NCBI GenBank assembly: GCA_012295275.1
Contig: CM022670.1
Span: forward strand, 17,040,698-17,104,697
Length of the DNA stretch: 64,000 nt
Direction: 5' to 3'
DNA from: Chrysomallon squamiferum
Taxonomy: Eukaryota > Mollusca > Gastropoda > Neomphalida > Peltospiridae
Part shown: positions 25,031 through 40,961 of the stretch, in pieces
How positions within the stretch are numbered: the first letter of the stretch is position 1
Layout of the letters: every line of letters begins with the position of its first letter
Notes under the pieces: generated by a model
The model's database searches: none
The model's input: only the letters and a program-made list of their open reading frames with translations
What the model was told of the DNA's origin: nothing
Made by a program: the position numbers and the translations under genes

Positions 25031-25656
25031 GACTGAGTCTGGAAAAACAGTGGACAAAACAGAACTTTAAGATAATATTTTATTAATTCAAACTAATGAA
25101 GATAATGTTTTATTTAGAAACCTAACTGGCAATTGTTCAATAATATTTTACTTAGAAAATTAATTCCGACTAGTTAAGGATATTTTTGTTCAGAAACTTA
25201 ATTCAAACTATTTGCTCTGTTATTTAATTAGAATTATTAATGCCTGTATGTAGGTGTGTACGTACGTGTATATGTGTGTGTGTGTGTTTTAACTTATGAG
25301 TAAATATATCACGAGCAAGTAAATTAATAACTGATACTGTTAAAACTGCATTAATATAGAAACAAGAATTTAATAATAATAATAATAAAAATGGTAATTA
25401 TTATGATGATAATGATGATGATTATAATAAAAAATAAATAAATCACTTTTTAAATATTTCACTCACAATCAGTTACCAAGCGATTTCATCACAAAATAAA
25501 AAGTGTAAAAATGATACGTACTTTTATAAAATTCGAAAGTTCTTTTCTTTCAGACAGTTATTTCATCGACACGTTGAGGTGAACGCCGGCAGATTACAAA
25601 AAAAACCTGCAGATTTCAGTTAGACGTCTGCTCTCTGCTGACAGTCGAACTGACAT

Positions 25657-25683
25657 ATGCAAATATTCCGTTCAGCCAATCAG
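25657..25683 (-). promoter_or_regulatory. Possible EAAT-A promoter elements (CCAAT box and octamer)
   Basis: A GCCAATCAG box (25675-25683, inverted with respect to the gene) lies 11 bp before an ATTTGCAT octamer (25657-25664 on the minus strand), in a locally GC-richer patch about 630 bp upstream of the ATG. Because EAAT-A has a 5'UTR intron, the transcription start should lie upstream of 25038. The position fits but no start site can be read from sequence alone. Confidence 0.35.
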
Positions 25684-26266
25684 CGCGGCGGAGACTTCTG
25701 AAATACGATCAAGCCGTACTTAAATTTTCCGAATGCAAAACAAATATACAAAGCATTGAATAATGTTAAGCTGAATTCGTGATCGAGAAGAATTAAAAAA
25801 AAAAAAAAAAACGAAATGACATTAAGTGGTGATGACCAGCAACAGTTCGGCATTTGGGGAGACACAGTTTCACCATTCAAAACATGTCATACGATTTACC
25901 TTGTGTTTGCCGATAGCAAATTAAATCGTTTTGTTTGAGAAAGGTTTTTTTTTTTTTTTTTTTTTTTTTCTGCCGAGTCAAAACGTAACTGAAAAGCTTT
26001 AATAGTGTCTGTCATAAGTTTTATTTCCCTTTAATCTGTCACCAGTAAATATATTTACTCCTTAATCTCCGTTCATACCACATAACTAGTGTTTGAAAGG
26101 TCATCATGGCATGTACTTCGTTTAGAGAAAGATGCTTATAAAAAAAAAATCGTGTTGTAACTAACGAAATGAAGTGTCAAACAGTTTGTCCTCTTCCAGA
26201 TCATTACTATATAAAAATAGCAGTTCATATTTAAGTGTTAAACATAGATATATGTTACAGTTCTGT

Positions 26267-26312
<46 letters not shown>

Positions 26313-28186
26313 CTGGTAAAACTAATAATTATTATTCTTATAATACTCAACCCAAAATCAACACAATAACGACATTATACTTCATTATAATCGAAAACGT
26401 TTAGTGATTTTTCTTCTAAATTACCTAATTTGTATCTTTGTGTAACCATATTTTCTCGAATTTTAAAATGGCTTTGTGTATCCTATGTCATTATTCGCCT
26501 GCAAACAGTTTTCAAGTTATATGAAATAAACAGTAAAGTCAAACGAAACACACATTTTTTTATCTGCAGAGCAGAAAATGGGAAAATTAATTATTTCATT
26601 TGCATTATTAGATCAGTCTGTTATTGCAGCTGTTGCTATTGACATCTTGATTAAGGATGATATTTTAAAACCTGTATGTCATTATAAAATTGGAGAAGAT
26701 AATTAAATTATTTAGTAGAAATGCAGTTTAAAATATGAGGCCTTAGACCTGTATATATTTTGTTTGTCAAAAATTCAGATAATATTATTAATAAATATTA
26801 AGCTTTCATTCAAACACTGATAAAAATTAATACAACTACTGCTGCTTTCCCTTTTACCGCTGTACACAACTACTACTACTGCTTCACCTTATACCACTAT
26901 TACAACAACTGTAACAACCATTCATTCCCATGTTACAGCTATTACAACAGCTACAGATATTAGTGCTACTACTACTGCTACTGTTATTACTATTACTACT
27001 GCTATTAGTTATTTTATTTAAGTAGTTAAAGCCCGGTCATGTGACCCTTCTTTTCGTAGAATCAGTCTTTCTCAACGTTTACACTTGGTATTGTGTTTTT
27101 TTTTTTTTTTTTTTTTCCGGTATAAAGCATTTCAGCAGCCTTTTACTATTTAGAATAATTACGCCATAGATGTAAGAAAAACGAAACACTATATCATATA
27201 TATGTAAAGATTGCATTAATTTTATTGAAATTGTATTGAGATTTACGGAAATTCCGATCAGTTTGTCATCCGGTTTTACAGTTGAAATGCAAACATCAAA
27301 GTTTGCTTCACGGTGAACAGCAATATATGATTTTCAGAAATTTATTATTTTCATTTTTTTTTTCTTTTTCTTTTTTTTTTTCTATTTTTATTTTTTTTAT
27401 TCTATTTTATAGAAATATATTTTTTTAACTTTGTGACTAGCTCAAATAATTTTGAAAAATAGAAAATGTGTTTGTATATATTTATGTGTGTGTATATTGA
27501 TACGTATTATATGTATGAACATTACGTTTGTTTGTATGTATGTAAATATGTATGTTTGTATGTACGTAATACTAATTTTAAAAATACCATATGTAGTTTC
27601 TCTTTCTCTCTATATATAGGCCCTAGAGAAATTACATATGGCATTTTATATATATATATATATTAATTTAATTTATTGTATTATTTTTAGGTATGGGTTA
27701 GATCATGACAAAACAGTTCTTTTTTTATATTGTACTAAATTATGACGTTTTATCGTAGGTGGGATGATTCTTTTTTTTTTTTTTTTAAATTATATAGTTT
27801 TTATTAAAGCATTACAATTAATATAGTTCGCAGTAACATTACGCTCGAAACCGTTCCATCAGTTTTTCCAGGCGGCGCTGCGTACTGCTATAACATATCA
27901 AACAACAACTGTTATCGGACTCCCGGGGCCTAAATTTCTGGATTTTTTTTTATTAAAGACATATAAATACTTAAATAGTTGGGCATAAACATTTTGAAAT
28001 TAAAAACCGTTGACGACAGTTTGGCGACCAGGTAAACAACGCGGCGAGTGAATGAACGCCAAACGGCTTGAAAGACTAGTTCCGGTGAGGACAACACACG
28101 CCCGCGCGAACCATGAATTGACGTCGGGAAATAAATTCCGGTTTTCTGGTCTTTATTTCAGGACGCCGGATAATTGGTTATTACCT

Positions 28187-28233
<47 letters not shown>

Positions 28234-28650
28234 TAAATTTAAAAGTTTTGAAGATACTTTCACCTCTGAATGGCCAAACATTAAACTTATTATTTAAAAA
28301 CAGACCTAAAGCTAAGTTCGGCTGTAGATACTTTTAAATTATAAATATTATATAAATATGTCAGATCAACATTTCGAAATAAAATATTCCAAAATAATAA
28401 ATTATTCTCAACTATATATATATATATAGTATCAGATTTGATACTGGTACAATGATACCTTTTTTCATTTATTGCACACACAGATTCATAATTTATTTGG
28501 ATCCAAATCATGTCATGAGACACACTTTGTTCTATCTCATACTTCCTGACAACAGCAATAAGTATGTTATTTATTTATTCTGATTCTGATTCTGATTCTT
28601 ATTCTTTTTCTTGTTCTTATTTATTTATTTATTTATTTATTTAATTAAAA

Positions 28651-28654
<4 letters not shown>

Positions 28655-28701
<47 letters not shown>
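28655..28701 (+). repeat. 47-base poly-T run
   Basis: An uninterrupted T run, far longer than the many 15-25-base A/T runs elsewhere in the window, preceded by a (TTTA)n tract. It may be the tail of a minus-strand retroposon. Confidence 0.8.
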
Positions 28702-28708
<7 letters not shown>

Positions 28709-29403
28709 ATTTTACATTTGCTTCCAGAGATGCAGCTTTGACAACAAATTCCAAACACACAATAAACATTTTTTTTTTTCCATTAAACAAGGGTATTCAA
28801 ATAAACAAAAACAAAATAATAATAATAATCATTTTTTTTTTTTTTTTAATCTAATAAGAATAAGAATAAAAAATTAGATGGAACTTTCACAGAAGTAAAT
28901 CGATCAGTCCACTGTTAGAAACATGTTACATGACAGGTACTTAAAATTAATTATAACAGAGGCAAAAAGAAAGTCAGACAGACAAACTGACAGGCAGAGA
29001 GACTTATGGAAATATTATATAACATACATGCATAAAGACACACACGAACACACACACATTATGATTTTTAATATTAATAATAAAACTCACCAACCCATAA
29101 AGAATAAAACGTATTCACACTAGCCAAATACGAATATCTTACTGAATGACATGTGAGAGGACGTGTAAAAACAATACACCATAAATTACTATGTCATAAA
29201 TTTATTACCTGATAAGCGTAGAAAGGCATTTCAAGTGAAAAGTGAAAAATTAACAAGAGCACAAGGGAATATTTCTGTTTTCGTTAATGTGATTGTTTGT
29301 GGTTTCGGGATGTTATGCATTTGCATCTATCATCTTCATCAGCAAAAGTCCAAGAATGAAGTCAAGAACAAAGTAAACGAAATAAAAGGAATGAAAATAA
29401 ATG

Positions 29404-29410
29404 AAAAAAA
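29404..29410 (-). terminator. RNA polymerase III terminator of tRNA-Pro
   Basis: A run of seven T on the tRNA strand begins 3 nt after the mature 3' end, the standard pol III stop signal. Confidence 0.9.
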
Positions 29411-29412
29411 TA

Positions 29413-29484
29413 GGGCTCGTCCGGGATTCGAACCCGGGACCTCTCGCACCCAAAGCGAGAATCATACCCCTAGACCAACGAGCC
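29413..29484 (-). tRNA. tRNA-Pro (anticodon UGG)
   Basis: A 72-nt gene that folds into a full cloverleaf: acceptor GGCTCGT pairs with ACGAGCC, with discriminator C; the anticodon stem CTCGC/GCGAG encloses the loop TTTGGGT with anticodon TGG; the T-arm has GGTTCGAATCC. The internal A box (29466-29477) and B box (29424-29434) are both present. It has no intron and lacks the encoded CCA, as usual for eukaryotic nuclear tRNAs. It decodes CCA and, by wobble, CCG proline codons. It starts 380 bp from the CFAP95 ATG on the opposite strand. Confidence 0.98.
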
Positions 29485-29864
29485 ATTGTTAATTATAGAT
29501 TTCAAAAATAGTCTACATATGATAATTCTCCGTCAGTGAAATTTTATTGATATTGTCATAGTTACAGTGAATGAATATTAATTATTTTGATATGCTTAAA
29601 TTGTTCTCAAAATTACAAATTTTCAAGACATTTCTCTTATTTGTACCGTGTTATCATAAACAATGTTGTTCCTGCTCTGTAAATGTTACGATGTCCTGAA
29701 ATATTCATGCTCAGAACTATTTTCTTTTAGTGTTGTATATTTCTGGTGAGTTATTTGGTTGCATCCGGTGTCAATGTAAACGAAAATTGGTTTGTTTTTT
29801 TTTGATGTGAATGTAATTTTCTAGTTGGACAACAAAAGTCATAATTTTAGGGAAAAAATAAATC

Positions 29865-33823
<3,959 letters not shown>

Positions 33824-34365
33824 TCTCACATCAGCATGTCAACACACACTCGAGTTCCAGCCAGTATTGTCCAGAAACCAAACATTGGAGTGTTTACCTC
33901 CGACGAGCTGCAACATGATAAACATGAATGTTAATCAGTAACCGTGTTTTCAAATAACTGAGCATCATTTTAACATCTGCATAATTTTACACCTTTCTTT
34001 ATTTTAGGTATGTGGTATTAAGTATCGAGATTTTGTTTTACTTACACAAAAGTTTTTTTCATTTTGATTACTGTTTTTCAGTGAATATAAATGGATTTTT
34101 TAAAATTGTATAATTTGATATAAATTTAATATATATTAAAACATGAGATGTATCTACATTTTAACTCCAATTTACACTGTGATAACAGCATGTATTCTAA
34201 ATGAAAAAACACATTATTTTGTATGTATAAACAAGTACTTTTGTTAACAAAATATTGTCTATAAAAAAGCTGTGATATATAAACCTCTAATTAATGTTTG
34301 TTATTTTTTTTTTATCATGTTATGGAATTAAATATCTTTGCAATGTGGAAAGTCAAAATCTTTCT

Positions 34366-34371
34366 AATAAA
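34366..34371 (+). promoter_or_regulatory. Likely CFAP95 polyadenylation signal
   Basis: AATAAA 540 bp after the stop codon; a second AATAAA lies at 34451-34456. Either could end the transcript before the convergent HINFP gene. Confidence 0.45.
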
Positions 34372-34459
34372 AACATAAAGTATTTTCACCATCAGTAAAA
34401 TTTAAATGTGGATGTTACTGAATCTTTTGTCTGTTTCCACCAATATTTATAATAAAATC

Positions 34460-36277
34460 TTGTCATAGTATTGAAAATGCATTTTACAAGTTGCCTTTTA
34501 TATCAGCCCTAATTTTAACATGTATGACTGATGAGAGGTATAACACATCCTTTACATTGTAACTACAGTATTACTTGTTAAATCATTACTGTCTGTTATC
34601 TTTTTGGAATTATGATTGAGGTTACAATATAATGGTTATTCTGTTTTGACCACCAGCATTGAATTTTGACATTTTATCCATTTAGTTTTTTTTTTTTTAT
34701 GTACTGCTTCAAAAGTACATGAAACAGTGAGTCAGGCCTAACCTTGAACTCTTCATTGTGTACCCAAATCTTGCAAAAACTGATTGTGCCGGTGCAACTA
34801 AAAAACTCATGTAAGTTGAATGTAAGACTCTCAGATAGAAAACAAATATTCAAATCAAACTTTTGGCTGCTAAAATTATTCACCACCCCAAAATGAATAA
34901 AACATAATTCCTCCATTAAAATGCCAGCCTTGCAGCCACCATTAATAAGTGATAATCAGTAGCAAAATACAAAATGATCATGTAAATAATTCACAATAAT
35001 TTTGTGGATGCATAGTCCTATACAACAAGACTGAAAAAAGAAATGTTTCAAGATTAACTTTTTCATTCCCCATTTCTTTGAGTTTATGTTTACAGGTTTA
35101 AAAAAACAACACGCTCACAAAAATTTGTTTTTAATTGGGATTTGAATTCAGTGAGTCCCTGTCCATGACAGTAACATGATAGTCCCTCTTTTGAACTCAC
35201 TAGATTTGGATAATTGCATTCATATAAAGAGTTGACAGGTTAGGAAGAATCCATATGGACAGAACGACTGGTCTAACATTGCTTCCATAATGACCTCTGT
35301 TCATGGTAAATACAACAGCACGTAAGAAAATACCCAGTTTATTGGTTATTAAGAGCTCAAGGATTAAGATATATCTCTGTCTGGCTATCTGCACATATTA
35401 CATGATTTTAACCCCATTTTCTGTGTTTTCATCACTTCTGTAATTCATGAATATTCATTTTCCAGTGATGGAGTTTCTTGTTCTTACACACCAGTCCAGT
35501 ATTCATCTGATAAATGTTTATGTTATTAAGTAGATCTTGGTTCCTCATTTTTATAATAAATTTACTGTGAGAACTTTCACTATAACTGGCTGAAATATGG
35601 GATCTAGAAACAATTTTGTCTTATGTAAATTCAATATGGTGGAGTACACAGAGAGGAATTATTACACATACTTAATATTCTTGCTTTAAAACAAAACAAA
35701 ATCTTTTTATATTACTGTAACAAAGTCAAACATTATGTAGTTCAGGATTTCAAGAAACCACAACTGAAATCAATGAATGGTAAAAATGTGTTGGTCTCAT
35801 GATTAGTAGTCAAATCAATTCAAATGATTCCTCTATAAGGAACAGCTCTTAATTTAGATCCCTAATGTGTGTTTCATAAAATTGATGAATCTTTTTTGAA
35901 AGAAATGTCAAAATTTTTAAAAATAAAAATAAATAAAATGCAGATTAGAACACTTCTCTGACAAAATAAAACACAAAAGAAATCGTTTTCATTATTTTAT
36001 TTATATTTTGTCAAAGAAAACAAAAATGTTCTTATAAATATTAAGAGCAACCTTAATGTAACCTGGTACACAATACAAAAGATTTACAAAAATTAAAGTG
36101 ATAAAAGAATAAAATGAAATCAACAATAAAAAATAAATAAAGTTTAGTTCTGTAAATTTGTACAAAGTTAATGAGAACTTTGAATACATACAAAGCAATT
36201 TCAAAACTGAAATCCTTTTTAAAATTGTATGTTACACATATTGTACAGTTTAATATAAAACATCCAGATGAAACTTC
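34460..36277. other. Convergent intergenic stretch between CFAP95 and HINFP
   Basis: AT-rich, little simple repeat, no exon or RNA gene recognised. It separates two genes that end toward each other. Confidence 0.6.
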
Positions 36278-36283
36278 TTTATT
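36278..36283 (-). promoter_or_regulatory. Likely HINFP polyadenylation signal
   Basis: AATAAA on the minus strand, 170 bp after the HINFP stop and just beyond a (TA)n tract (36293-36342) that would fall in the 3'UTR. It is the first such hexamer downstream of the stop. Confidence 0.45.
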
Positions 36284-36290
36284 TACATTT

Positions 36291-36292
<2 letters not shown>

Positions 36293-36342
<50 letters not shown>
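36293..36342 (+). repeat. (TA)n tract in the probable HINFP 3'UTR
   Basis: A 50-bp pure TA repeat between the stop codon and the likely polyadenylation signal. Confidence 0.85.
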
Positions 36343-36343
<1 letters not shown>

Positions 36344-36454
36344 AAATTAAACTGGAAAATGCAAAAAAAAAAAATATTGTTAAATACATTCATCTAAAAA
36401 CCAAAATTCTGGATCAGTTCTGCAAATACTGTTGAATCTTCCCCCATAAAATTA

Positions 36455-36770
36455 TTATAAAGATCCTTCGTAATTTCTAATACTGGAGTTGCTTTGTTCA
36501 GAAATAGAAATCACTGGTCCTGTTAGTGTTTGTCCATTGAGAGCAACATCCCCCAACATCTCCAGATTGCACGAGGGGTTAAACTTACTTACTCCTACAT
36601 CTTTTACTACAATTTTGACAGCTGTATTATCCTTACAGTCAATTTTTCCATCAGCTCCTGTCTCAGATTCCATGGCACCAGGATTCCGGTTATCTGGATG
36701 GTTTGAAATATCTATGCTTTCAAATCTAACTGTCTGAAGTCGCCAAAAACCATCTGTATCTAGTTTGTAC
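36455..36770 (-). CDS. HINFP: HINFP coding exon 9 and stop
   Basis: Residues 376-480: [18 protein letters not shown] (conserved post-finger segment), then a divergent acidic/polar tail and TAA at 36455-36457. Confidence 0.94.
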
Positions 36771-39700
36771 CTATAAAAATAATAAATCAAATCAAATCAA
36801 ATCAAATTAAGTATAGTTATTAATTCTACAACTTATTTTAAAATAAATCATTCCTTTTATCATTTACTTAACTAAATAAATAAATAAATAAAAAAATAAA
36901 TAAAAAAAATAAAAAATAAATAAACAAAACCTTTTTTTTTAAAAACAAACAACATTATGAAATTTTCAAATTGAACCAAGTTAACTGCTTACTGGAATCT
37001 GGAGTGTCCGGAAGGCCATTTAAATTTGTGATTTTTCTTCAGGTGTCGCGTCAACAGAGAACCCCGTGTGAACTTCTTATGACACAGGTGACAGTAATAT
37101 GTACGAGTGTCATTTGACTGAAATGGATTCAATACTGTCATGGTTCTTTGTTAAATGTTTGTTACATAAAAATTATAAATTCCAGTGGCTAGCAATTAAT
37201 TGTAAATCAAGACAGTATGAATATATAATATTTGATATCAATGAAATATGTAAAAATAATAATTTCACTGGGTGAATTAACTGTGAATTAATAGTCTGAG
37301 TATAAAATATTTGACATCAATAAAATGTTATACAAAAATGACAAATTTCACTCTTTGAACTGAATGTAAATTAATACAATTTGAATACAATTTTTTTTTA
37401 TGCAAGATATATCTATGCATATCACACAGATTATCTATAATCATTTTCCTTGATTAAATAAAAATAATTTTTTTTATTAAACCTACTGTATGAGCTTTCT
37501 TTGTGTGGTTTGCAATACTCCAGTAACATCGAGCCTGGAAGTCGCAGCCTTCCACATGGCAAGCATAGAAAGACTGATCACTGTGATTCTCCATGTGTCT
37601 TCTCAGGTCTGACGATGACTTGCTCCTGACATCAAAATAAATATTCACTGTTAAATATTTCACAATAATGTGTCTACTGCTGTGTTATACACAATGTTAT
37701 GATTTTGCTGATACTATCTTGATATGCCAAATAAAGAGTAGGAAAACACAATAAACAAAACCAAAAATTTTTTGTTTTTGTATAGAATAGTACATCAGAA
37801 TAGTACTTTGTTTTTAGTTCAGAAAAGGTTGCAGATGAAAACATTCTAAGTCTTTCTGTGGAACTGGTGGTGGATTTGGCAAATTTGATAGACTGACCAA
37901 GTGTTTCAACTTAGTTAATTAAGAATGGTACAAATCACTGCTCCTTATTATAAAATAAACATATCCGAGATAAAACAGGAGCATTTTAGCTCATTGTGCT
38001 TGTAAACATCAAGGCTGAAGTAATACTAATAATCATTATCTTTTAAATTAACAAACGACAAGAACTCTCTCCCATCTCTTTGGATGTTCTCAATGGTTTT
38101 ACTAACATCTTTCTACCAGTACACTGGACACGAAGCTATTATCTCCAATCATTTACCAGTAACAACAGACTCTATAATAATAGTAAACTTACCGATGATC
38201 ACAATGAGCACACCTAAAAGGTTTTTCCTCAGAATGCCGATACTTGATGTGATTACGAAGGCTGGATGGAGCAGGACAGGTCATGTCACAGAAAGGACAC
38301 TTGTAGTGATTCACTGTAAAGACATGATGAGGATACATCGATGTGTAATTTTTAACTAACTCAGATGTGAATGTTTTTTTACTACACTATGATGTAATGA
38401 TTTTTCATTAAAAACACCCATTTTGATAAAAACAAAAAAAAAAGGAAGGGAGGTAATTCCTCTTTTAAACTCTGGAAAGCCTCTTCTTACATTCTCCTTA
38501 AACTTTTGTTCTGTACTGCAAACTAAAATTCCCCTTTTAAACCCAAAACTACGATATTTTTTATTTGATGAAAAATGCCATTCTTAGAAAAGAGAATTCT
38601 GAAAGTTATCTATGTTATTAATGTACATATATGTTAATTCTGAGTAGAATACAATTATCCTCAATATAAATTTAAAATAACAGCTGTAAGTAATTCCACA
38701 AAATTAACATGGCCTCAGACGTGTTGTTTTTAATTGTAATTGGAACAATCTGTCAGTTTTACTTAATTACTTCATCATTAAAAAGCAAAGAAACATGTGC
38801 AATATCTGAATGAACTATTTACCGTGATGTCTCATGTGGTCGCGGAGAAGTCGGTCAGATGCAAACTTCTTGTTGCAGTGATTACACTGGTGAAGGTCAA
38901 CTGAAATTTTAATTATTTACAAGTTACTGCTTTTTCTTTAGTGACACGATTATTTTAAAAACTAGAGAAGTGGTAACTGATTATAAACATCCAACAGTTG
39001 TCTTAAAATTACTGTTATTAACTGGATTTTCATGGAAATGGACAGTGGATAAAATAGACAAAAATGGACAAGCTTTCTTCTTTTCTAATGATCATTCTTG
39101 TATCAATTACAATTCTTTTCCTATCATGTCTGTTTTGCCTTCTTTTTCAGTGCACACTTTTGAGGACTGAATCATATTTAATTGTTTCTGTTTATACCTA
39201 AAACATGATTTACATAGGTCAAAAAAAAAAAAAAAAAAAAATAAACAAACAAACTTTTATTTTTTCACCTCTACAGTGATAAAATTAAATATTTAACAAA
39301 TTTTAATCACTGTACTTACTAGTGATTTCTTTCTGTCGTTTTATGTGATCAAACAGCTTAGTGCGATTTGAGAAGAGACCTCCGCAAGTGGGACAGGCAA
39401 CCACTTTTTCCTGCGTGTGACTTCTAACATGTTCCCTCAGCTTGTACTTGCTCTTGAAGGTGCTGTTGCATGCTGAAATAAATTGAAGGTTGATAAAAGA
39501 AACTGTATGAGTGTATCAGAATAGCAAACAAATAACACAGGATTTTTTTTTTATTTTTTTTTACATAATAAAAATCTTTAGAATGTCTCAAACAAAACAG
39601 AGGTTGAAGGTGAATAGAGAAACTGTATCTAACACATTTGATTAAAAAAAAAAAAAAAAAAAAATCTGTATCAAAATAGCTTTAGTTTTACTAATGAAAA

Positions 39701-40953
39701 CGAAAACATTAAACTGCACATGAAAGAATACAACACAATAACACAGGATTTAATAAAAAGAAACAACTTCTGAATACGTCAGACACAATAATTTGATGTT
39801 TTATTATGAGCAATTAGGCAAAATGAAAAAATATTTACATACTTTCCCAAGAACAGGGGCAGCCTCCTTTAACATCATTTCCATCTGGAAAACTATCAAT
39901 GTGCTGATTCACATGACCGTAAAAGAGAACTGGGTTGTCTAAAGTAAACTGAAACAATACAACACACAAATGAATGTATCCTTGGACCATGCTGGAATCA
40001 ACTGATTTGATATATAAAAAAAAAAAATAAAAAATTTATTGAGGAAAAATTGTTCCATTTGTAATGTACTTTTAAACAGAATTTCTATCAGAATTTTCAC
40101 AAAAAAATAATCTATGAATAAATATAGTAATGTTTCATTTATAATCTATTTTCCACTATTTTCAGATGATAATCTGTTAAGAAACATACACATAATCAAT
40201 AATTCTTATCCCAAAATATCTAATTATCAGCATGTAATAAACACATATATTTTCTACCTTTAACTATCAAGATTATTTATAATTATAATAAATTATAATT
40301 ATCTGTTATTGTTGTTGTTGTCAAGTGATGGTGAAATAATTATAATGAATTTGTAGTGTGAATTTAAGTGTGACAATCTTGACTATTTGTATTACCAAAA
40401 TAAAATTATACCCCACATGAATCCCATCCACAATGTAGTCTTTCGGGAAGTTCTGGAATCCAGTTTCGACTGTGTGCGTCCATAAGACAGGGTGGTGATT
40501 CACTTTTGTGCAACAGCAACTGACCAAAACACTTCAACCGAGCATGAAAAGCATGGAAGTAAACATGGCGCTCAAAATCCCCATAATTTCCAAAAATCTG
40601 ACAACCACATTCACACCATTTGCAGTAAAAGGTGTTAGCTGCAATTAATAAATAAAAACCAAAAGTTAAAAACAGTATTAAAACCTCTTAAAACCTGATG
40701 AATTCTCAGCTTTATGTAACATTATAAAAAAATATATACAGTTTTATATAATATTTATTTTTCGGTAAATCTCACCATTTTGCTGTTTAGTGTTGACACA
40801 AAACTCGGCAATGTGCGCAGACAGGTGCAGGAGGAAGTTTTTCATCGTTAACGACAGTGTATTGCACTGCTCCCACTCACACAGGTACGTGTACTCCTCC
40901 TCCCGAACCATGATCGCACGGCTGTGAGTTTTTTTCCTTTCTATGTCAGCCAT
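36455..40953 (-). CDS. HINFP: Histone H4 transcription factor (HiNF-P/MIZF), C2H2 zinc fingers
   Basis: Nuclear DNA-binding protein that in vertebrates activates histone H4 genes at the G1/S transition with NPAT. Nine coding exons (40953-40776, 40638-40412, 39948-39843, 39472-39320, 38900-38823, 38313-38193, 37625-37487, 37117-36993, 36770-36455) join in phase to 480 residues; human is about 517. Seen: about ten C2H2-type fingers, several split by introns, including family-specific blocks [56 protein letters not shown] and [14 protein letters not shown]. The fifth finger ends His-x3-Gln rather than His-x3-His, as I recall it does in human. The C-terminal tail after residue 390 is low-conservation and acidic/Asn-rich. 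The ATG (AACATGG) follows an acceptor at 40962, so a 5'UTR intron is likely. Promoter not identified. Confidence 0.96.
36993..37117 (-). CDS. HINFP: HINFP coding exon 8
   Basis: Residues 335-376: finger 10 ([22 protein letters not shown]) and the [11 protein letters not shown] signature that follows the fingers in this family. Donor GTAAGC; phase 2 out. Confidence 0.95.
37487..37625 (-). CDS. HINFP: HINFP coding exon 7
   Basis: Residues 288-334: end of finger 8 and finger 9 (CHVEGCDF...HTKKAH). Donor GTAGGT; phase 0 out. Confidence 0.94.
38193..38313 (-). CDS. HINFP: HINFP coding exon 6
   Basis: Residues 248-288: finger 7 (CPFCDMTC...HIKYRH) and the first half of finger 8. Donor GTAAGT; phase 2 out. 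Confidence 0.95.
38823..38900 (-). CDS. HINFP: HINFP coding exon 5
   Basis: Residues 222-248: finger 6 ([21 protein letters not shown]). Donor GTAAAT; phase 1 both sides. Confidence 0.94.
39320..39472 (-). CDS. HINFP: HINFP coding exon 4
   Basis: Residues 171-222: finger 4 end and finger 5 with the invariant [14 protein letters not shown] block. Donor GTAAGT; phase 1 both sides. Confidence 0.95.
39843..39948 (-). CDS. HINFP: HINFP coding exon 3
   Basis: Residues 136-171: completes finger 3 ([14 protein letters not shown]) and starts finger 4 (CPCSWE). Phase 0 in, 1 out; donor GTATGT. Confidence 0.92.
40412..40638 (-). CDS. HINFP: HINFP coding exon 2
   Basis: Residues 60-135: finger 2 (CKWCECGC...HVYFH), the linker NWIPELP conserved in the family, and the Cys pair of finger 3. 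Donor GTATAA, phase 0 out. Open frames on either side of it in other frames are shadows. Confidence 0.93.
40776..40953 (-). CDS. HINFP: HINFP coding exon 1
   Basis: Residues 1-60, finger 1 (YLCEWEQC...HLSAH). Donor GTGAGA, phase 1 out. The exon starts at 40961 with 8 nt of 5'UTR after TTTCAG. Confidence 0.93.
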
Positions 40954-40961
40954 GTTGAAAT

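Larger units (their letters stand above)
25039..29403. other. Region upstream of EAAT-A up to the tRNA gene
   Basis: Holds the probable EAAT-A promoter, a (GT)n tract (26271-26311), poly-T runs (25946-25969, 27095-27116), a CpG-bearing patch at 27840-28150, a (TTA)n array (28193-28230) and a 47-T run (28655-28701). No coding exon recognised. Confidence 0.55.

Noticed and set aside
25031-25057. Upstream in-frame extension of EAAT-A
   Set aside because: It crosses a clear CAG acceptor at 25039-25041, so the bases before 25038 are intron.
29235-29492. 85-codon frame containing RPGFEPGTSRTQ
   Set aside because: This is the antisense translation of the tRNA-Pro gene, a common false protein.
29755-29780. 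RFX X-box for CFAP95
   Set aside because: Only a half-site (GTTGCAT) is present; the second half does not match.
36489-36737. 82-codon plus-strand frame
   Set aside because: Antisense shadow of HINFP exon 9.
40321-40527. 68-codon minus-strand frame overlapping HINFP exon 2
   Set aside because: Wrong frame; the phase-correct frame gives the NWIPELP linker and the Cys pair of finger 3.
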